This document shows positions 41,041-48,765 of a stretch of DNA of 64,000 nt, one piece after another. Position numbers and translations under genes: made by a program. Source of the stretch: Jeongeupia chitinilytica. GTDB lineage: Bacteria > Pseudomonadota > Gammaproteobacteria > Burkholderiales > Chitinibacteraceae. The notes beneath the pieces are model-generated. The model made no database searches, had not been told where the DNA came from, and saw only the letters and a list, made by a program, of their open reading frames with translations. The stretch is taken from assembly GCF_014652315.1 (NCBI RefSeq), contig NZ_BMYO01000003.1, positions 62,412-126,411 of the forward strand. Direction: 5' to 3'. Every line of letters begins with the position of its first letter. Within the stretch, counting starts at the first letter, position 1.

Positions 41041-41702
41041 CAGTGCTTGCTCCCGTCGAGTTGGCCGTCATGCCAGCGCTGGCGCCGCTCGACCTGATAG
41101 GCCGACATGCTGACGATGGGTGTGGGGTACATATCGCCCAGGTCGTGCTGCAGGTCCCGCAGCAGCTTGCGGTATTCCCGGGCGAATTCGCCGTCACTGC
41201 TTTCGCGGGTGGCACCGTCGAAATCCAGCAGCTTGGCCTTGACGATACGGGCCGATTTCACATCATTGGACGTGGCGAGGGGATAAGCGTTGTAGTAGTG
41301 CAGCGTGTCGAGCTGGTTGTAGCGGATGTATTTATGGAAAGGCGTCAGCGCGACCGACTTGGGATAACGGATGTTCCATTTCCAGAACATGTCCAGTCCG
41401 CTGGGAATGGCGAAGGTGAACGAGTCGACATACTGATCCCAACTGCCGTTGAAGTTACTGAAAAACAGCATGTATGCGTACTTGAGGTCTTCCTTCGGCT
41501 GGCTGGGATGGACATGCGGAAACTGGTTGCGGCCAATGATCACCCAGCGCGCGTAATGGATCAGCGACAAGGTAATCAGGCCTTTGAGCGTGGACGGGTT
41601 TTTAAGTGCAGCCCAGAAAATCACTTTGTTGAGCCATACCGTATACCAGCGTATTGGCGTTATTACGTTCATTGCATAGGCTTTGCCGGCAATGTTGGAC
41701 AT
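41040..41702 (-). CDS. Conserved protein of DyP cassette, first gene
   Basis: A 220-residue protein of unknown function, first in the operon with its paralog and the DyP peroxidase. After MSNIAGKAYAMNVITPIRW come a hydrophobic and aromatic-rich region (VWLNKVIFWAALKNPSTLKG, LSLIHYARWVIIGRNQFP) and a strand pair (YMLFFSNFNGSWDQYVDSF). The mid-segment FWKWNIRYPKSVAL is also aromatic. The high Trp/Tyr/Phe content could mean a hydrophobic ligand pocket or a membrane-surface association. No signal peptide. The start follows a GGAG-like sequence near 41712. An inverted-repeat region upstream may control the cassette. Confidence 0.6.
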   Translation of the reverse strand: MSNIAGKAYAMNVITPIRWYTVWLNKVIFWAALKNPSTLKGLITLSLIHYARWVIIGRNQFPHVHPSQPKEDLKYAYMLFFSNFNGSWDQYVDSFTFAIPSGLDMFWKWNIRYPKSVALTPFHKYIRYNQLDTLHYYNAYPLATSNDVKSARIVKAKLLDFDGATRESSDGEFAREYRKLLRDLQHDLGDMYPTPIVSMSAYQVERRQRWHDGQLDGSKH

Positions 41703-41785
41703 GGCTGCCCTCGGGAGTGGTCGTTGATCCGGACGTACGTTACGTTTGTCTTACATAGTTCAATTTTCTCGCTGACGATCTTAGT

Positions 41786-41819
41786 TTGCATGCTGTTGGC
41801 ATGCAAGTTTTTGCTTGCA
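41786..41819. repeat. Nested inverted repeats upstream of the DyP cassette
   Basis: TTGCATGC (41786-41793) and GCATGCAA (41799-41806) form a perfect 8-base dyad with a 5-base spacer. The right arm is reused in a second dyad, TGCAAG (41802-41807) with CTTGCA (41814-41819). Both lie about 85-115 bases before the first cassette gene, in the range of an operator or activator site. Confidence 0.45.
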
Positions 41820-41895
41820 AACTGTGGGTTGCTTGGCAGGAGAGGACTCTGGCGTTCGAGTCTGGCGCTATCCGATTGCGGCTTCCGGCGCATAC

Positions 41896-41923
41896 AACAA
41901 AGCCACCTTGCGGTGGCTTTGTT
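41896..41923. terminator. Intrinsic terminator downstream of the asparaginase gene
   Basis: AACAAAGCCACC (41896-41907) pairs perfectly with GGTGGCTTTGTT (41912-41923) around a TTGC loop. On the minus strand it ends the asparaginase transcript 31 bases after its stop and insulates the DyP operon promoter. Confidence 0.75.
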
Positions 41924-41953
41924 CATGCTGGCGCGGTGGAGTCCCGCGTGATT

Positions 41954-43021
41954 TCAGTAGGTGTAGAACATCCGCTGGATTTCCTTGGTGTCCTTGGTCT
42001 TGGTCAGTGCCAGCATCAGCAGGATGCGGGCCTTTTGCGGGCTGAGCGTGTCCGAGACGACGAAGTCGGTTTCGTCATCATTGTTTTCGCCGTTGCGGAT
42101 GGTCGGGCCGTTGCCGACGCGCGACGAGCGGACGATCTGCAGGCCTTGCTTGCGCAGTTCGGTCAGACGCGGGCGCACGGTATTGGCCAGGCTGCCGTCA
42201 CCGGTGCCGGCATAGACGATGCCGACGTCGCCGGCTGCAGCGAAGGCGTCGATGGCGATGGTGTTGGCATTGGCCGAGCCGTAGGCGATGTCGACGGCCG
42301 GCAGTTTGTCTAGCTTGCTGACGTCGAACTCGGTGTCCGCGGTGTTCTTGCGCGTGCTGGCGCGGTAGAACACCGGTTTGCCCGAGACGATGTAGCCGAG
42401 GCTGCCCAGTTCCGGCGAGCGGAAGGTGTTGGCGGTCATGGTGTTGGTCTTGGTGACGTCACGCGCGCCCTGGATTTCGTCGTTCAGCGTGACCAGCACG
42501 CCGCGGCCGACCGAGTCCTTGCTGCCGGCGGTGGCGACGGCGTTGTACAGATTGATCGGGCCATCGGCGCTGATGGCGGTCGACGGGCGCATCGAACCGA
42601 CCACGATCACCGGCTTCTTGCTCTTGACCGTCAGGTTGAGGAAGTAGGCGGTTTCCTCGATCGTGTCCGTGCCGTGGGTGATGACGATGCCGTCGACGTC
42701 CGACTGCTTCAGCAGTTCGTTCACGCGCTTGGCGAGCTTGAGCCAGTGATCGTTGGTCATGCTTTCGCTGGCGATCTGGAACACCTGCTCGCCTTTGACA
42801 TTGGCCACTTTCTTCATTTCCGGCACGGCTTCGATCAGCTTTTCGACGCCGATCTTGGCCGCGGTATAGCCGACGGTGGTGGTGCTGGTGGCGCCGGTGC
42901 CTGCAATGGTGCCGCCGGTGGCAAGGATCACGACGTTGGGCAGCTTGTCGGCCGCGTGAACCGAAAACGCGGTAAACAGCGCCGCGGCACACAGGCCTTG
43001 CTTGGTGAGGGTGGCAAACAT
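41954..43021 (-). CDS. ansB: Periplasmic L-asparaginase (type II)
   Basis: This 355-residue exported enzyme hydrolyses asparagine (often glutamine too) to aspartate and ammonia. The signal peptide MFATLTKQGLCAAALFTAFSVHA ends at AxA, giving mature ADKLPNVVIL. The first catalytic Thr is Thr38 in LATGGTIAGTG, and the second motif is VITHGTDTIEET with the Thr-Asp pair. Lys in the ARDVTKTNT-type region completes the triad. The C-terminus EIQRMFYTY matches the family. The start at 43021 is preceded by GGAG at suitable distance; ATG 43027 is only 3 bases after it. The surrounding genes are unrelated, so it is probably a single-gene unit. Confidence 0.93.
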   Translation of the reverse strand: MFATLTKQGLCAAALFTAFSVHAADKLPNVVILATGGTIAGTGATSTTTVGYTAAKIGVEKLIEAVPEMKKVANVKGEQVFQIASESMTNDHWLKLAKRVNELLKQSDVDGIVITHGTDTIEETAYFLNLTVKSKKPVIVVGSMRPSTAISADGPINLYNAVATAGSKDSVGRGVLVTLNDEIQGARDVTKTNTMTANTFRSPELGSLGYIVSGKPVFYRASTRKNTADTEFDVSKLDKLPAVDIAYGSANANTIAIDAFAAAGDVGIVYAGTGDGSLANTVRPRLTELRKQGLQIVRSSRVGNGPTIRNGENNDDETDFVVSDTLSPQKARILLMLALTKTKDTKEIQRMFYTY

Positions 43022-43461
43022 CAGCATGCTCTCCGGTGTCGGCAGGCGTTCGGGTCACCGGATGGATGACGTGCCTGCCTGTGTTCTGGGTTGGAATACG
43101 CTGCCCGTTGGCAGGGTGAAACGATCATGCGCGCCACGTTTTTGCAATCCTATTGCCACATTTACTGATGGGGAAACGCCTTAGCGGGCTTCGCTTCTTT
43201 TTGTATTAATGGGAAATGAAATCAAGGACTTGAATCCGGAGTTGGATGCTGCGACTGCACAATGGCGGCGCCATTCTGGTGCATGCTGAAAACATCCATC
43301 CGGACAGCGGTTTGCGATGTGTGGGGGTCGTGTTTGCGTCGTCGGACGGCCACCGGTTGCACCGGCCTGGAACGGTCTGGCGTGCGGGAACGCCGCTCCA
43401 TGTCCTGTCCCGGGGAGTTGGCCGGATCGGTTATGCTGCGGGTTTTTGCGCGACAGACATC
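43022..43461. other. 440-base intergenic region between ansB and the cupin gene
   Basis: The divergent promoters of the asparaginase and cupin genes must lie here. The stretch 43137-43225 is AT-richer than its surroundings and includes TTTTTGTATTAATGGGAAATG. I found no promoter with both good boxes. The cupin frame is open upstream to 43246, but that part has no family similarity and is judged noncoding. Confidence 0.5.
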
Positions 43462-43812
43462 ATGAGTTCGATCATTGCCTTTGCGGCGGCAGGCACGACA
43501 CCTGCGTTCGATCACCCGCGTCCGGACCGGCGCGTTGACGGCAATCCGCAGCGAACGACGTGGGAACACTATGCCCGGCAGGGTCTGTCGAGCGGGATCT
43601 GGGCGTGCGAGGTCGGTAGCTGGCACATCCGCTTTGCCGACAATCGCGACGAGTTTTTCTGTGTGATCGCTGGCAGGGTGCGGCTGCATGCCGAGACAGG
43701 CGGCATGACCGAATTCGGCCCGGGCGACGCCGGGGTGATTCCGGCGGGCTTTGTGGGCCGCTTCGAAGTGGTCGAAGCGGTGCGGAAGTATTTCGTCGTC
43801 GTCGACCAGTAA
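43462..43812 (+). CDS. Cupin-domain protein (cupin_3 type)
   Basis: A 116-residue single-domain cupin. The stretch SGIWACEVGSWHIRFADNRDEFFCVIAGRV holds the cupin motif 1 equivalent in its cupin_3 form (Trp/His/Glu rather than HxHxE), and FGPGDAGVIPAGFVGRFEVVEAVRKYFVVV holds motif 2 (quoted in part). Cupin_3 proteins include ureidoglycolate-related enzymes and many small unknowns; no metal set is certain here. The start ATG 43462 fits the family's N-terminus. It stands alone, convergent with the parA-like gene 16 bases away. Confidence 0.8.
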   Translation: MSSIIAFAAAGTTPAFDHPRPDRRVDGNPQRTTWEHYARQGLSSGIWACEVGSWHIRFADNRDEFFCVIAGRVRLHAETGGMTEFGPGDAGVIPAGFVGRFEVVEAVRKYFVVVDQ

Positions 43813-43828
43813 GCGCTGGCCGCTGCGG

Positions 43829-44590
43829 TCAGAGCGCCAGCAGGCCCGTCTCGATCAGTTCGTCGAGCAGCAAGGCCATGTCCTGTGCGGCGTCGCTGTC
43901 GGGGTCGAGCGAGAACACGTCGGCATGGCGGATCACGGCGGCCTCGTACAGCTCGGCCGGGCGGATCGTAGCGCCGAGCACTTCGCCCGGATAGTCGTGG
44001 CGCAACTGGCGCAGCGCATGTTCGCTGCCGATGCTGCCACGCTGGTAGCGGTTGAGCAGGTAGCGCCGCGGCTTGCGCGGCACCAGCCGCTCGAGCCCGG
44101 CGAGTGTCCGTGCCGTCATTCGCGCACCGTGCAGCGCCAGGGTTTCGGGCGACACCGGCACCAGCACCACGTCGGCGGCGAGCAGCGCGGAGAAGCCCAG
44201 TACGCCGAGCATCGGGCCGCAGTCGATCAGCACCGGCGCATGATCGGCCAGCATCTCCGCGGTCAGCCCGAGCTGCAGTCGCCACAGGTGGTCACGGTGC
44301 CGGGTGAGCTGGGCGTCGACTTTCGACAGCGCCAGTTCGGACGGAATGAAGTCGATGCCGTTCGGCAGTGGCCGGACCAGATCGGACAGCGCGGAGACGC
44401 CACGGAAGAAGTCGTGAATCGTCGGGCCCGGCGCGGCACCGAAACCCCAGTAGTGGCTCAGGTGCGCTTGCGGGTCGAGGTCGATCACCAGCGGCGCGGT
44501 GCCGTTCTGCGCCATGGCGGCAGCAAGGTTGGCCGTGACGGTCGTCTTGCCGACGCCGCCCTTTTGATTGAATACCGCGATCACCGTCAT
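43829..44590 (-). CDS. Orphan ParA-family ATPase
   Basis: A 253-residue deviant Walker A ATPase. MTVIAVFNQKGGVGKTTVTA holds the P-loop with the signature Lys (10-17), LVIDLDPQAHLSHYWG is Walker A', and VLIDCGPMLGVLGFSALLAA is Walker B. No parB, minC or chemotaxis gene is adjacent, and the chromosomal parAB is not here. Such orphans position cellular cargo (chemosensory arrays, carboxysomes, cellulose machinery) or act in plasmid-like loci. The cargo cannot be read. It lies 33 bases downstream of an HxlR regulator on the same strand and may be co-transcribed. Confidence 0.85.
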   Translation of the reverse strand: MTVIAVFNQKGGVGKTTVTANLAAAMAQNGTAPLVIDLDPQAHLSHYWGFGAAPGPTIHDFFRGVSALSDLVRPLPNGIDFIPSELALSKVDAQLTRHRDHLWRLQLGLTAEMLADHAPVLIDCGPMLGVLGFSALLAADVVLVPVSPETLALHGARMTARTLAGLERLVPRKPRRYLLNRYQRGSIGSEHALRQLRHDYPGEVLGATIRPAELYEAAVIRHADVFSLDPDSDAAQDMALLLDELIETGLLAL

Positions 44591-44623
44591 GCCGTGCAGC
44601 CTACTGCTCGAAAGCCTGAGAAC

Positions 44624-45061
44624 TTAGTCGAAAACACGCCCGGTTGAAAGATGTCCGGCCGAAAGCACGGCGCTTTGCGTGCGCTGCGACGCCTGCACCT
44701 CGGGCCGGGCCGACGCGCAGCCGGGGCCGGTGCGGGCACGATGTGCCGCACCCCAGTCGCGCAGCGCCAGCAACACCGGCTCGAGCGTACGGCCGTACTC
44801 GCTGAGCCGGTATTCGACCTTCGGCGGCACCTCCGGGTAAACGGTGCGCGTGATCAGCCCGTCCTGCTCGAGTTCGCGCAACTGCTTGGTCAGCATCCGC
44901 TGCGTGATCCACGGCAGGATGCGCTGGAAGGCGTTGAAGCGGATGCAATCGTGTTCGAACAGCAGGAACAGTAGTACGCCTTTCCATTTGCCATCGATCA
45001 ATTCGAGCGTGGCTTCGACCGGGCAGCCGATCGAACCGTCATAACTGCCGTGTCTGCGCAT
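44624..45061 (-). CDS. HxlR-family regulator facing the NTF2-like trio
   Basis: A 145-residue winged-helix regulator. MRRHGSYDGSIGCPVEATLE has the family Cys (Cys13), LIDGKWKGVLLFLLFEH is the core helix, and RILPWITQRMLTKQLRELEQ recognition. The wing is ITRTVYPEVPPKVEYRLSEYG. The tail after LRDWGAAH is not conserved. It is divergent from three tandem secreted NTF2-like genes with a 103-base shared region, so it probably controls them. The start at 45061 is set by family N-termini; the frame is open 44 codons further into the divergent promoter. Confidence 0.88.
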   Translation of the reverse strand: MRRHGSYDGSIGCPVEATLELIDGKWKGVLLFLLFEHDCIRFNAFQRILPWITQRMLTKQLRELEQDGLITRTVYPEVPPKVEYRLSEYGRTLEPVLLALRDWGAAHRARTGPGCASARPEVQASQRTQSAVLSAGHLSTGRVFD

Positions 45062-45091
45062 TGGGCACCGTTTTGTAACTAAGGGACGAAA

Positions 45092-45120
45092 TTGTGCGTT
45101 CTTATGCCGTACGAATATAT
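45092..45120 (+). promoter_or_regulatory. Candidate promoter of the NTF2-like trio
   Basis: TTGTGC (45092-45097) and ATATAT (45115-45120) are separated by 17 bases. The -35 has four matches to TTGACA. The element lies 45 bases upstream of the first gene and opposite the HxlR gene, as expected for a controlled divergent promoter. Confidence 0.35.
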
Positions 45121-45164
45121 CGGGAATAATCGGCCGCACCAAATCTGCACAAGGAGGAGTCCGG

Positions 45165-45584
45165 ATGAAACGTCGCCATGCCTTGCCGTTCATGCTGTGG
45201 AGCGCCGTCGCGCTTGCCGGTCCGGCCGCCGACCGCGATGCGGTGTCGCAGGTCGCGTCGAACTACCTTCGTGCGTGGTACACCGGCGACGGTGCGCTGA
45301 TGAAAACCACGTTGCACCCGCAGCTCGCCAAACGGATGCCGACCGGCAAGCGCAATGCGGCGCTCGACGATATCTCCGCCAGCGCACTGGTGATGGCGAC
45401 CGATGCCGGCTATGGCAAGCCGGCAGCCGACGACGCCAAGCGCAACGACGTGACGGTGCTCGACCTGCGCGGTGACGTCGCTTTCGTCAAGGTTGTCGGC
45501 GACAGAATGACGGAGTACCTGCAACTCGCACGGACCGATGACGGCTGGAGCGTCGTCAACGTGCTGTTCGGCAGCCATTCGTAA
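45165..45584 (+). CDS. Exported NTF2-like protein 1 (lumazine-binding-like)
   Basis: A 139-residue protein with signal MKRRHALPFMLWSAVALAGP. The mature part has the NTF2/SnoaL-like fold of the Lumazine_bd_2 family: a helix then NYLRAWYTGDGALMKTTLHP, ALVMATDAGYGKPA, DVTVLDLRGDVAFVKVVGDR, ending YLQLARTDDGWSVVNVLF. Such proteins bind small ligands or serve as periplasmic stress proteins; no reaction is assigned. It is the first of three tandem paralogs with good ribosome sites (AAGGAGGAG here). It lacks the N-terminal Cys pair of its two paralogs. Confidence 0.75.
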   Translation: MKRRHALPFMLWSAVALAGPAADRDAVSQVASNYLRAWYTGDGALMKTTLHPQLAKRMPTGKRNAALDDISASALVMATDAGYGKPAADDAKRNDVTVLDLRGDVAFVKVVGDRMTEYLQLARTDDGWSVVNVLFGSHS

Positions 45585-45595
45585 AGGAGCAAGCG

Positions 45596-45973
45596 ATGAA
45601 CCGTTATCTCGTGACATTGGCGCTGCTGATTTCCGGCGCGGCCCCGGCGGCACCGTGCACGCCGAAACAGTGCAATGCGATCGGGGCTGTCGTGGCCGAC
45701 TATCTGGCGAATGACGCCAGGCGCGTCGGGCGGGCGACCCTGGCCGGAACGGCGCAGCGTCGGGTCGACCCGGCGACGCTGCAGCTCGAAGAAATTCCGA
45801 ACGGCAAGCTTCAGCCGGCCGCGCCGTCCCGGACGATCGCGGTGCTCGACGTCGACGGCGATATGGCCGCCGTCGCCGTGTACGACGTCAGCCGCGTCGA
45901 TTACCTGCAAATCGGCATGGCCGGTGGGCACTGGAAAGTCATCAACACCTTGTCCGAGCAGTTCGCTCACTAA
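45596..45973 (+). CDS. Exported NTF2-like protein 2 (divergent)
   Basis: A 125-residue exported paralog with signal MNRYLVTLALLISGAAPAAP. The first helix has degenerated relative to copies 1 and 3 (VVADYLANDARRVGRATLAG in place of the W-Y-x-GD motif). The second half is well kept (TIAVLDVDGDMAAVAVYDV, DYLQIGMAGGHWKVINTL). The mature N-terminus has CTPKQC, a Cys pair shared with copy 3 and probably disulfide-forming. Spacing of 11 bases after copy 1 with AAAGGAGCAAGCG shows operonic expression. Loss of the W-Y-GD motif suggests a changed pocket or a subunit role. Confidence 0.7.
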   Translation: MNRYLVTLALLISGAAPAAPCTPKQCNAIGAVVADYLANDARRVGRATLAGTAQRRVDPATLQLEEIPNGKLQPAAPSRTIAVLDVDGDMAAVAVYDVSRVDYLQIGMAGGHWKVINTLSEQFAH

Positions 45974-45999
45974 ACCCGCCTCACGGTAAGGAGAAAACG

Positions 46000-46446
46000 A
46001 TGAAGCCGACCTATCTGATCCCCGTCGCAATGCTTGCGATGGCCGCGGGCGCCGTGAGCGCCGCAAAGTGCGACAAGCCAACATGTGCAGCGCTTACTGC
46101 GGTCGCGCAGGACTACACCGACGGCTGGTACAACGGCGACGGCCCGCGGATGAGGCGGGCGATCTACGACAAGCTGGTGAAGCGTGAAATCCGGCAGGGC
46201 GGGAATGAGACCAACGTGAACGAACTGAGCCCGGATGTGCTTGTGAACTACACCGCGCAGGGCTACGGCAAGACCGACGATCCGGCCCGGCGACGCCATG
46301 ACGTCCAGGTGCTCGACGTCTACAACGGCATGGCGATGGTGCGTGTCGACATGCAGGACTGGGTCGACTACATGCAGATGGCGAGAATTGATGGGCGTTG
46401 GCAGATCGTGAACGTGATCTGGAGCCACCATCCGATCGAGAAATAA
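46000..46446 (+). CDS. Exported NTF2-like protein 3
   Basis: A 148-residue exported protein with signal MKPTYLIPVAMLAMAAGAVSA. The mature part begins with the Cys pair CDKPTC, then a canonical Lumazine_bd_2 domain: AVAQDYTDGWYNGDGPRMRR, VNYTAQGYGKTDDPARRRHD, VQVLDVYNGMAMVRVDMQDW, VDYMQMARIDGRWQIVNVIW. It is the best-preserved copy. It follows copy 2 after 26 bases with TAAGGAG before the ATG. A shared terminator with the convergent acetyltransferase gene lies about 100 bases downstream. Confidence 0.78.
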   Translation: MKPTYLIPVAMLAMAAGAVSAAKCDKPTCAALTAVAQDYTDGWYNGDGPRMRRAIYDKLVKREIRQGGNETNVNELSPDVLVNYTAQGYGKTDDPARRRHDVQVLDVYNGMAMVRVDMQDWVDYMQMARIDGRWQIVNVIWSHHPIEK

Positions 46447-46547
46447 CGGTTCAGCGTATTTCGGTGGCGACATCGGCCAGTCCTTTCCACGCATGACGTT
46501 GACCGGCCTGACCTTGAGGCGTACGCGTTTCAAGGCCCGGCATGCAA

Positions 46548-46572
46548 AACGGGTCGGCATTGCCGACCCGTT
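46548..46572. terminator. Bidirectional stem-loop between NTF2 trio and acetyltransferase gene
   Basis: AACGGGTCGGC (46548-46558) pairs perfectly with GCCGACCCGTT (46562-46572) around an ATT loop. It lies between convergent genes. The AAAA before the stem gives a short T-run on the minus strand, so it works best for the acetyltransferase transcript. Confidence 0.6.
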
Positions 46573-46593
46573 CACGGATGGCGACAGGAATGG

Positions 46594-47157
46594 CTAGGCG
46601 GACGGCTGTTCGCCCGTCGCCTCGGCGCGTTGCAGGACAAAGTAGTCGAACCAGCCGTCGTCATCGCACCGGACCGTGCCGCTGGCTGTGAAGCCGCTGC
46701 GCAGGACGACACGGCGGGACTCCGGGTTCGAGGGCTTCACGACGGCCATCAGTTGCGGAAGGGGGGACAGCCCGAAAAGCCACTGCGTTGCGGCGCGGAC
46801 GGCTTCACTGACGTAACCGCGGCCGCGATACGCGTGCGACAACGCGTACATGACTTCTGGCGGATCGACGTGAACACTTGGCTTGGGCCAGATGCCCAGC
46901 CAGCCGATCAGCTCGCCGTCAGGCAGGCAGATTGCGAGGGGCAGAGCCGGCTTGTCGCTGTCGAAACGGGCCTGGTTGGTTTCGTGCCAGGCCAGCCACT
47001 GTTCGCACTGCTCGGCTGTCATGGCCCAGTCGGGCAGGTTGGTGGTGATTTCGGCCTGACTGACCAGCAAGAGAAGCGCAGCCAGATCGTCTTGCGAGAA
47101 AGTGCGCAACAGCAGTCGCGCGGTGGGGATGCGCAGGTCGCGCAGGTCGTGGAGCAT
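46594..47157 (-). CDS. GNAT-family N-acetyltransferase (RimJ/RimL-like)
   Basis: A 187-residue acetyltransferase of the Acetyltransf_3 (RimJ/RimL) group. It starts LRIPTARLLLRTFSQDDLAA, has LAICLPDGELIGWLGIWP, and the acetyl-CoA loop YRGRGYVSEAVRAATQWLF (Q/RxxGxG/A as RGRGYV). PSNPESRRVVLRSGF is the typical Asn-x-x-Ser helix that contacts CoA. It may acetylate a protein N-terminus or a small molecule; the target is unknown. The ATG at 47157 follows AGGAT; 17 upstream codons are not family-like. It stands alone and convergent with the NTF2 trio. Confidence 0.85.
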   Translation of the reverse strand: MLHDLRDLRIPTARLLLRTFSQDDLAALLLLVSQAEITTNLPDWAMTAEQCEQWLAWHETNQARFDSDKPALPLAICLPDGELIGWLGIWPKPSVHVDPPEVMYALSHAYRGRGYVSEAVRAATQWLFGLSPLPQLMAVVKPSNPESRRVVLRSGFTASGTVRCDDDGWFDYFVLQRAEATGEQPSA

Positions 47158-47282
47158 CGGGGTGATCCTGTGTTTGGCACAAAACGAAACCCGCCGTGCT
47201 GATCGCAACGGCGGGTGGGAGTATAGCGCTCAAAATGATATTGGCATTTGTCCGGATGCCGGACGATCCTGGCGGTCGAGGT

Positions 47283-48692
47283 CTACAAGGTTTCCGCCGC
47301 ATAATCGGCAAGGCGCGAACGCTCGCCGCGCTGCAGCGTGATGTGTCCCGAATGGCCCCAACCCTTGAAACGGTCGACGACGTAGGTGAGACCGGACGAA
47401 CCTTCGGTCAGGTAGGGTGTGTCGATCTGGCTGATGTTGCCCAGACACACGACCTTGGTGCCGGGGCCGGCGCGGGTGATCAGCGTCTTCATCTGCTTGG
47501 GTGTCAGATTCTGCGCTTCGTCGATGATCAGGAACTTGTTGAGGAAGGTGCGGCCGCGCATGAAGTTGAGCGACTTGACCTTGATGCGCGAACGGATCAG
47601 GTCGCGCGTCGCGGCACGTCCCCAGTCGCCGGCCTCGGCGTCGGTCTGGTTCAGCACGTCGAGGTTGTCTTCGAGCGCGCCCATCCACGGCTGCATCTTT
47701 TCCTCTTCGGTCCCCGGCAGGAAACCGATGTCCTCGCCGACCGGCACGGTGACCCGGGTCATGATGATCTCGCTGTAGATCTTGGTTTCCAGCGTCTGAG
47801 CGAGGCTCGCCGCCAATGTCAGCAACGTCTTGCCGGTGCCGGCCTGACCGAGCAGCGAGATGAAGTCGATTTCCGGGTCCATCAGCAGGTTGAGCGCGAA
47901 GTTCTGCTCGCGGTTGCGTGCCAGGATGCCCCAGATGGCGTTCTTCTGGTGCGAGTAGTCCTTGAGGCTGACGATCAGCGCGCTCTTGCCGTCGATCTCG
48001 GCAACGCGGGCAATGAACGGTGTCTCGCCCTGCTGGTACAGCAGCTGGTTCGGATAGAGGTCGATGACGTCCGGCCCCTTGATCCGCCAGTAGCTGCGGC
48101 CGCCTTCCTGCCAGCTCTGCAGGTCCTTGCCGTTCTTTTCCCAGAACGTCTGGTCGATCTCGCGCATGCCGGTGTAGAGGAGGTCGGTGTCCTCGAGCAC
48201 CTTGTCGTTGAAGTAGTCCTCGGCCGCCAGCCCCATCGTGCGGGCCTTGATGCGCATGTTGATGTCTTTCGACACCAGAATGACCTGGCGCTTGGGCTGC
48301 ATCTGCTGCAGATGGTGCACGACACCGAGAATCTGGTTGTCGGCCTTGCCCATCGGCAGTTGCGACGGCAGCACGCTGGTGATCGCTTCGGTCTGCAGGA
48401 ACAGCCGGCCGCTGGCCTGGCCCTTGCTCGGGCCGTCCAGTGGCACGCCTTCGTGCAGGCTGTGCTCGCGTCCGGCGACCAGTTCCTCCATGAAGCGGCT
48501 GGCCTGACGGGCGTTGCGGGCGACTTCGGACATGCCCTTCTTGTTGTTGTCGAGTTCTTCCAGCGTCATCATCGGCAGGAAGAGGTCATGCTCCTGGAAA
48601 CGGAACAGCGAGGTCGGATCGTGCATCAACACGTTGGTGTCGAGTACGAACAGCTTGGTGTCGTCCTTGCGGCGAGGCTTGCGGGCAGCCAT
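47283..48692 (-). CDS. PIN domain-PhoH-type ATPase (YlaK family)
   Basis: A 469-residue fusion of an N-terminal PIN ribonuclease domain (about 13-150; KLFVLDTNVLMHDP with Asp18, and ILVSKDINMRIKA) with a C-terminal PhoH-type ATPase. The P-loop GQAGTGKT is at 282-289 and Walker B is in KFLIIDEAQNLTP. PhoH2-like PIN-PhoH proteins unwind and cleave RNA in the species tested. The start ATG 48692 follows GGGGAAACGAT. It is downstream of bcp on the same strand, but a good terminator separates them. Phosphate regulation is not implied by the family name and no pho box was found. Confidence 0.88.
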   Translation of the reverse strand: MAARKPRRKDDTKLFVLDTNVLMHDPTSLFRFQEHDLFLPMMTLEELDNNKKGMSEVARNARQASRFMEELVAGREHSLHEGVPLDGPSKGQASGRLFLQTEAITSVLPSQLPMGKADNQILGVVHHLQQMQPKRQVILVSKDINMRIKARTMGLAAEDYFNDKVLEDTDLLYTGMREIDQTFWEKNGKDLQSWQEGGRSYWRIKGPDVIDLYPNQLLYQQGETPFIARVAEIDGKSALIVSLKDYSHQKNAIWGILARNREQNFALNLLMDPEIDFISLLGQAGTGKTLLTLAASLAQTLETKIYSEIIMTRVTVPVGEDIGFLPGTEEEKMQPWMGALEDNLDVLNQTDAEAGDWGRAATRDLIRSRIKVKSLNFMRGRTFLNKFLIIDEAQNLTPKQMKTLITRAGPGTKVVCLGNISQIDTPYLTEGSSGLTYVVDRFKGWGHSGHITLQRGERSRLADYAAETL

Positions 48693-48737
48693 ATCGTTTC
48701 CCCTTGCTGGTTGGTGCTGTGCGGTTGCAGCAGCCAT

Positions 48738-48762
48738 GAAAAAAGCGGCGCACGCGCCGCTT
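48738..48762 (-). terminator. bcp intrinsic terminator
   Basis: AAGCGGCGC (48743-48751) and GCGCCGCTT (48754-48762) form the stem. On the minus strand it is followed by a run of six T (read as A on the plus strand, 48739-48744). It lies 3 bases beyond the bcp stop and 46 bases before the phoH-type start, so it also attenuates read-through. Confidence 0.7.
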
Positions 48763-48765
48763 CGT

